Shown piece after piece: positions 59,923-64,000 of a stretch of 64,000 bases of DNA. The notes beneath the pieces are model-generated. The model ran no database searches, had not been told where the DNA came from, and saw only the letters and a program-made list of their open reading frames with translations. Made by a program: the position numbers and the translations under genes. Each line of letters begins with the position of its first letter. Position 1 is the stretch's first letter. Origin of the DNA: Corynebacterium callunae DSM 20147. Its GTDB lineage: Bacteria > Actinomycetota > Actinomycetes > Mycobacteriales > Mycobacteriaceae. The stretch is from contig NC_020553.1 of NCBI RefSeq assembly GCF_000344785.1, positions 21,024 through 85,023 of the forward strand. Reading direction: 5' to 3'.

Positions 59923-60873
59923 TTACCTTTCGAGTGGTGAACCTTTCCAGCAATATTCTTGGTGGCTCCATGTGCCATAAGCTCGTTTTCTTTGTAACAC
60001 TTCATTTAGGCATACTCCTGCATAGTCAAGCGATGCCTGTAAAGTATGGAGATCATCAGGCAGCCCAGTATATTCTGGTGCGTTCTCGGAGTATCCTTTC
60101 TCCCAATTGTGGCCAGGGGAACTAAGTTGTTCAGGCCATGCTATATGGCGTCGTTTTGTTTCATGTTTGAGGATTTCTACAAGCTTTTCTGCTGAGAAGT
60201 TGTGCGTGCGAATAATTTGAATAATGTCTGCTAGATCACGGTAGCGATTGCTAACACCACTACGGTGAAGCTCGTACATGGCGCAGATCTTGTCTGCAAG
60301 ATGTGATTCGATCGCAATGACAGGTATACAGAAGGAGCGATACTCTCCTTTTTTGGATACCTGATTGAGTATGGGGTCTATATGTACAAGCTCTAGAGGT
60401 AGTTGTGTATGACGTTGTATGGACACGTCTATTTTGATGTTCTCAAATCTTTTAGTTCCTAGCCGAGCGGAGAGCTTTACTTGAACTGTTGGAGTAGAAT
60501 ACCCATCTGGGGTGGATGCGCTTTGGAGTTTTACTGAGGTTACCTCGAAGGTAAAAGGATCATTAGTTTTTCGCTGCGCGATCTTTTCAAATTCTTGACG
60601 TATCTCCTCTACATTGTTCCACTCACGAGCTCGGGCTAGATCGATATCCTGGGTAAAACGTCCATGTCCATTGCGCATTAATAATGCTGTTCCTCCCTTA
60701 AGAACCCAATCTTGTTCCGTTTGGGCGGAGACGCGCTGCAGGAAGCACTCAAAAATGAGCTGATAGCGAATGCTGTTTGTGCTTCTATTCTGCTCTTTTG
60801 AAAGACCCCTGATGCTCCTCGCAAGATTCTGCTGAAGATTCCTATTTTCAATGCGGCTTGAATTATTATTCAC
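59923..60873 (-). CDS. abiEii: AbiEii-type nucleotidyltransferase toxin
   Basis: This 316-residue product has the polymerase-beta-like signature KGGTALLMRNGHGRFTQDIDLAR (about residues 59-81, with the DxD acid pair), then IKIDVSIQ (third acid) and ADKICAMYELHRSGVSNRYRDLADI (typical late AbiEii segment). AbiEii proteins are nucleotidyltransferases that stop growth in infected cells and are held silent by AbiEi. The gene overlaps the antitoxin gene by four bases. It is the toxin half of a type IV toxin-antitoxin pair. Confidence 0.85.
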   Translation of the reverse strand: MNNNSSRIENRNLQQNLARSIRGLSKEQNRSTNSIRYQLIFECFLQRVSAQTEQDWVLKGGTALLMRNGHGRFTQDIDLARAREWNNVEEIRQEFEKIAQRKTNDPFTFEVTSVKLQSASTPDGYSTPTVQVKLSARLGTKRFENIKIDVSIQRHTQLPLELVHIDPILNQVSKKGEYRSFCIPVIAIESHLADKICAMYELHRSGVSNRYRDLADIIQIIRTHNFSAEKLVEILKHETKRRHIAWPEQLSSPGHNWEKGYSENAPEYTGLPDDLHTLQASLDYAGVCLNEVLQRKRAYGTWSHQEYCWKGSPLER

Positions 60874-62018
60874 GGTTTTTCTTTCTTGCCATTCTTGCTA
60901 TCAGTTATTTTTGGCTGCTTGTGCACCTGCTCAGAGGGCGAAGGTAATGATCCACTGGAAGGTTCTTTGCCTGTTTTTTTGGTTTTCTCTTTCGGTTGCT
61001 TAGTGTTTGAGTTATCTAAGTTTCCGGAAATACCTGCTGCGCCCATACCTTTAGCGATATTTGCCATCTGCGCACTAGCACTTACTGTGCCCATACCTTT
61101 AACGATGTTCGCTATGTCTGGGGTGCTTATTACGCCTGCGTTTCTGATGATATTTGCCATCTGCGCACTAGCACTTACTGTGCCCATACCTTTAACGATG
61201 TTCGCTATGTCTGGGGTGCTTATTACGCCTGCGTTTCTGATGATATTTGCCATCTGCGCACTAGCACTTACTGTGCCCATACCTTTAACGATGTTCGCTA
61301 TGTCTGGGGTGCTTAAATTCCATCCTTGGGTGCTTAGGTAGCGATCGACTTTCTCTTCTCGATCATCGTCAGCTTCTGCTTCTTCCTGGCATGCCAGGAC
61401 TAGCTGCCGTCCAGAAGAAAAGCCATACGAGTGTGCGGCTTCATTGAGATATTCGGCTATGTCTTTTAGGCGAATATTTTCTTTACGTAAAGCATCTACA
61501 ACCACAGAAGCTAAATAATTGAACTCAATCTTCTTTTTTGCCAAATCAGCTACTGTCAGCTCCACTGAAGCTACTGGGAGGCCATCAACGTTACTGATAT
61601 CTCGAGAGGAGATATCACGGTTGTTATAGATATAAATGCCGTCTTGAGACGTTTGCTTCCTAGCGGTTGAAGAAAAAATCATCTTCTTCGGTATTAAATC
61701 ACCCAGCTGATGGATGAGCGCCGCAGATTCATGAGAAACGATAATCGCATCTTCACCCTCCCATCGCTCATCAGGGAACTGCCCAGCATCCAGAGATACC
61801 CACGCGATACGAATATCAGCTAGTAATCCATACTGCGATGAGGGTAATAGGTATATCCCACGTTGAACTCGTGTTAGCACTCCTTTGTCAGCCAACCGAC
61901 CTAACTGAAGTCGGGTAATACCTTCTCTCTGAGCCTGGGCGGTTGTGATAATTCCCCACTGGTCAGAAGCGGCTGATTCTAATATCTCCAAAACTTCAAT
62001 TTGCTTCACTTGTATCAC
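60870..62018 (-). CDS. abiEi: AbiEi-type antitoxin with C-terminal tandem repeats
   Basis: This 382-residue product starts with GTG at 62018. The N-terminal winged helix (WGIITTAQAQREGITRLQLGRLADKGVLTRVQRGIYLL, about residues 20-58) and the following antitoxin domain (SHESAALIHQLGDLIPKKMIF, VDGLPVASVELTVADL) are those of AbiEi proteins that repress their own operon and quench the toxin. Residues about 235-320 are tandem 31-residue repeats (STPDIANIVKGMGTVSASAQ and so on), then a basic Lys/Pro/Ser-rich tail. The repeats are not part of the known AbiEi fold. Confidence 0.82.
   Translation of the reverse strand: MIQVKQIEVLEILESAASDQWGIITTAQAQREGITRLQLGRLADKGVLTRVQRGIYLLPSSQYGLLADIRIAWVSLDAGQFPDERWEGEDAIIVSHESAALIHQLGDLIPKKMIFSSTARKQTSQDGIYIYNNRDISSRDISNVDGLPVASVELTVADLAKKKIEFNYLASVVVDALRKENIRLKDIAEYLNEAAHSYGFSSGRQLVLACQEEAEADDDREEKVDRYLSTQGWNLSTPDIANIVKGMGTVSASAQMANIIRNAGVISTPDIANIVKGMGTVSASAQMANIIRNAGVISTPDIANIVKGMGTVSASAQMANIAKGMGAAGISGNLDNSNTKQPKEKTKKTGKEPSSGSLPSPSEQVHKQPKITDSKNGKKEKP
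61055..61313 (-). repeat. 93-bp tandem repeats in the antitoxin gene
   Basis: Three copies of CTTACTGTGCCCATACC begin at 61081, 61174 and 61267, 93 bp apart, with identical sequence between them by eye. Two full and one partial unit are seen, plus an extra partial match at 61055-61080. The unit is a multiple of three, so copy number can change without a frameshift. Confidence 0.9.
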
Positions 62019-62092
62019 TTTCTATCTTCACTTGTATCGCCTTGAATGATACAAGAAAAGTTTTACTAGATCTATATTTGATACAAGCGAAG
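62004..62092. promoter_or_regulatory. AbiE promoter with four operator half-sites
   Basis: CTTCACTTGTATC occurs twice (62004 and 62026) and its complement GATACAAG occurs twice (62048 and 62080), followed by GAAAAG or CGAAG. They surround the GTG start and upstream region. AbiEi antitoxins are known to bind inverted repeats in their own promoter, so these are the likely targets. Confidence 0.65.
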
Positions 62093-62147
62093 TTTTTAAC
62101 GATTGGTGTGTCGATGACCATGTTCAGTATTCAGTGATTCGTAGTTT

Positions 62148-63003
62148 GGTGTTGTTGCAAAGTTGAGGCAGTAGGAAGAGCGGCGTGAAATAATCACAGC
62201 CATGGGTATCTTCTCGGGTCGTCATTTCCCCCGTGACATCATTCTGTGGGCAGTGCGCAGGTCACTGCCGCTACGGGGTGAGCTGACCTAAGATCTGGAG
62301 GAAATGATGACTTCAGCGGGGCGTGCCGGTCGATCACACCACGATTCTCACCGCTGGGTCCAGAAATACGCCCCTGAGTTGGACAAGCAAACACGGTGGT
62401 ACCGGCAGGTACCTGATTGGCAGGCCAGTTCCTGGCGGGTGGATAAGACCTATATCCGGGTCGGCGGCAGGTGGTGCTACCTCTGATCTGGCGATCACCG
62501 CCGGTGGCCAGACCCTGGACTTTTACCTTTTCCCGAAGCGCAACGTCGCGGCGGCCAAGCGTTTCCTGGCGAAAACGCTGCGGTCGAATACCGCAGCCGG
62601 GTATCCGCGGGTGATCAGCACCGACAAGGCACCTTCCCTGGCCAAGGCAATCGCCGAGTTGAAGTCAGAGGGAATCTGCCCGCCAACAGTGGAACACCGG
62701 CAGGTGAAATACCTCAACAACATCCTGGAAGGTGACCATGGTCGGCTGAAGCGGATCCTCGGGCCGAAAGGCGCGTTTAAGAACTTAGACATCTGCATAT
62801 CGGACGTTGAAAGGGATGGAGGCGATGCACTCGATTCACGGAAAGGGCAAGGCACGATGTTTGACCTCACGGGCAACCGAACCCGGACGCGGTGATCGTC
62901 AACCGGGTCTTCCAGAATATATAAAGCAGGCTGGGCCATAATGCTGGCCAGGCGACGAAGAAAGGAGTGTTCGCGGTTCTCCACCCAACTTTGCAACAGC
63001 ACC
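62148..63003 (+). mobile_element. IS6-family insertion sequence, copy C
   Basis: The 856-bp element is bounded by GGTGTTGTTGCAAAGTT and AACTTTGCAACAGCACC. It is in the opposite orientation to copies A and B. No target duplication is apparent. It separates the AbiE genes from the cadmium-gene region. Confidence 0.85.
62202..62924 (+). pseudogene. IS6-family transposase, frameshifted (copy C)
   Basis: The start MGIFSGRHFPRDIILWAVRR at 62202 runs into a stop after LRGELT. The body continues in other frames (RWVQKYAPELDKQTRWYRQ, then a break at WCYL, then AITAGGQTLDFYLFPKRN, VISTDKAPS, VEHRQVKYLNN). KNLDICISDV again replaces KNRTSAYRTL. The C-terminus ends NRVFQNI instead of NRVFETA. It is the most decayed of the three copies. 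Confidence 0.8.
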
Positions 63004-63130
63004 CTCATTTTAGTGGGCATGCAGCACCTGATGGAACTTGGTGTGAAGAAGAGGCAAGCTATATTTTCCGCGTAGAGTCGCCCCCTCCATCCAAGAAAAG
63101 CGGCAAGAAACGAAAGAAGAAGCGTGGAGG

Positions 63131-63276
63131 CTGTGACTTGCAGCTTCGTTTGGCGGTTTTTCCGCGGCTTCGAATGGCGGTTCAGTCGACGCCGATGGCA
63201 ACACCTGGATAGGCCACCCGGGCGCTCGGGATGGGCTTATTAGAGGCCGAAGGCGCCGCCGCTGACGAGGATGAAG
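63131..63276. repeat. 146-bp inverted repeat, right copy (cadD 3' end and flank)
   Basis: The reverse complement equals 839-984. Here the cadD side is joined to the complete gene. The other side runs into unrelated sequence at 63004-63130 that has a Lys/Arg-rich short frame without support. Confidence 0.9.
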
Positions 63277-63836
63277 ATGCCCAGGCCGATCAGGACGATC
63301 GGGAACAGCACGTGCTCCCAGCGCTCAAGGACTTCTGCGATGGGCGGGCGGGTGGCCACGAACTTTGCCAGCAGGACCAGGCCTGCCACCAGGACGAGGA
63401 AAACGATGCAGTAGATGATGACGGCGGCAGTGTCCACGTTGAGGAAGACCGGGACGTAGACGCCGATATTGTCGCCACCGTTGGCAAACGTCACACCGGC
63501 GACGGTCAGCACACCCACCTTTTTCCCGGCGATCTTCGCATCATCATCGTCGTCATCATCGCTTCGCCAGGCCTGCCAGGCCGCCCATAGTCCCAGGGCC
63601 AGGGGAATTAGTCCGAAGTACGGGATCGCCTCAGCAGGTAGGAATGCTCCTGCCCCCAGCGTGACCAGGACTGTGGCCGCGAGGATGCCTATGAAGCCGA
63701 GGTACTGACCAGCCAGAATCCGAAGCGTGGTCTCTTTTTGCCCCGCCCCGCGGGCAAAAAACAGCGAGAGCACGATGATGTCGTCGATATTGGTGGCGAT
63801 AAACAGACCAATCGCCGACAGTAGACCGGTTACCAC
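63240..63836 (-). CDS. cadD: CadD-type cadmium resistance transporter
   Basis: This 198-residue product starts with GTG at 63836, overlapping the regulator's stop by one base, with GGAGAG upstream. It has five to six membrane segments (LLSAIGLFIATNIDDIIVLSLFF, LAGQYLGFIGILAATVLVTLGA, IPYFGLIPLALGLWAAW, NVDTAAVIIYCIVFLVLVAGLVLLA, VLFPIVLIGLGIFILVSGG) and an acidic loop with seven Asp. TNIDDI and FANGGDNIGVYVP are CadD-family signatures. These transporters lower cell cadmium. Operon with the CmtR-like regulator. Confidence 0.88.
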   Translation of the reverse strand: MVTGLLSAIGLFIATNIDDIIVLSLFFARGAGQKETTLRILAGQYLGFIGILAATVLVTLGAGAFLPAEAIPYFGLIPLALGLWAAWQAWRSDDDDDDDAKIAGKKVGVLTVAGVTFANGGDNIGVYVPVFLNVDTAAVIIYCIVFLVLVAGLVLLAKFVATRPPIAEVLERWEHVLFPIVLIGLGIFILVSGGAFGL

Positions 63837-64000
63837 TACGCACTCTCCTGTCCAGTGACACACCCAGGTACGGCGCATCCGGCGTCGATGCATTCGGCGT
63901 TGTCATCGACGGCCAGGGTGATATCCAGCAACGCGTTCAACGCCTGCACCAGATGAGCATCAACGATCTCGTAGCGGGTCTGTCGCCCCTGCGGTTCGGC
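63836..64000 (-). CDS. CmtR-like ArsR-family metal sensor, C-terminal part (runs off window)
   Basis: The last 54 residues are seen: GRQTRYEIVDAHLVQALNAL, then LAVDDNAECIDAGCAVPGCV. The first part is the end of an ArsR winged helix and dimerisation helix. The cysteines after it fit the C-terminal metal site of CmtR-type Cd/Pb sensors, which leave DNA when metal binds. Directly upstream of cadD with stop/start overlap, it most likely represses the pair. Confidence 0.8.
   Translation of the reverse strand, partial: AEPQGRQTRYEIVDAHLVQALNALLDITLAVDDNAECIDAGCAVPGCVTGQESA

Noticed and set aside
60886..61341. 151-residue + strand frame with hydrophobic repeats
   Set aside because: It is a shadow of the 93-bp repeats in the antitoxin gene; no ribosome site, and the antitoxin frame has the known domain.
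63004..63130. Short Lys/Arg-rich frame beside the IS6 copy
   Set aside because: No start signal or family likeness; probably leftover sequence from the rearranged cadmium-gene flank.

Overview
The window looks like Corynebacterium. It carries a pNG2/pGA1-type (ColE2-family) plasmid replicase, an actinobacterial SCO6880-type type IV secretion (T4SS) operon with cell-wall and cutinase-like hydrolases, a TrwC/TraI-type (MobF) relaxase, a CmtR/CadD-like cadmium module and degenerate IS6-family insertion sequences. It is best read as a large conjugative plasmid, or a plasmid fused to or integrated in another replicon. Species assignment is not possible from the sequence alone.

Ends. Positions 1-985 are a junction of insertion-sequence debris (an IS30-family transposase running off the edge, a broken IS3-family OrfA) and the last codons of a cadD gene. 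The same cadD 3' end and its downstream flank (146 bp, identical by eye) occurs inverted at 63131-63276. There it belongs to an intact cadD preceded by the tail of a CmtR-like regulator. Two direct-oriented serine-resolvase crossover-like sites (1006-1035 and 59853-59882) bracket about 58.8 kb, with the resolvase gene and a three-part res-like region next to the right-hand one.

Defence and accessory left arm (1.0-10.4 kb). A Gabija-type pair (gajA-like OLD nuclease and gajB-like UvrD helicase) is followed by two orphan genes (a helix-turn-helix protein and a GIY-YIG-like protein). Next come two degenerate IS6 copies enclosing a low-GC pair (a secreted glycine-rich peptide precursor and a small membrane protein, resembling a bacteriocin with its immunity protein). 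The arm closes with a DUF262 plus HEPN two-gene unit.

Replication and maintenance core (10.4-30.7 kb). It holds a DnaQ-like exonuclease, parA and a small partner, an iteron replicon (RepA with eight 22-bp iterons), a ribbon-helix-helix-like protein, and a 2080-residue DarB-like methylase/helicase whose first 240 codons overlap a second open frame with its own ribosome-binding site. A type III restriction-modification pair, a second (ColE2-type) replicase, an ImmA/IrrE peptidase with two membrane proteins, and two XRE regulators follow.

Transfer region (30.8-54.5 kb). A long co-directional operon encodes secreted and lipoprotein components, small pilin-like membrane proteins, a VirB6/TrbL-like channel protein, SCO6880-like and VirB4-like proteins, an M23 plus NlpC/P60 wall hydrolase and a VirD4-like coupling protein. 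It faces a convergent 1329-residue relaxase-helicase that ends in pentapeptide repeats. The likely oriT lies in the divergent gap at 53323-53593.

Right arm (54.5-62.1 kb). Small genes of unknown function follow. Three of them are each driven by nearly the same 110-160 bp promoter/leader cassette headed by CATATG palindromes. The cassette region also holds a free-standing small-RNA unit that starts with a type I-E CRISPR-repeat-like hairpin and ends in an intrinsic terminator. A resolvase and an AbiE toxin-antitoxin/phage-exclusion pair complete the arm. In total there are at least four defence-type modules, one putative anti-restriction protein and one candidate RNA anti-CRISPR on a single mobile element.
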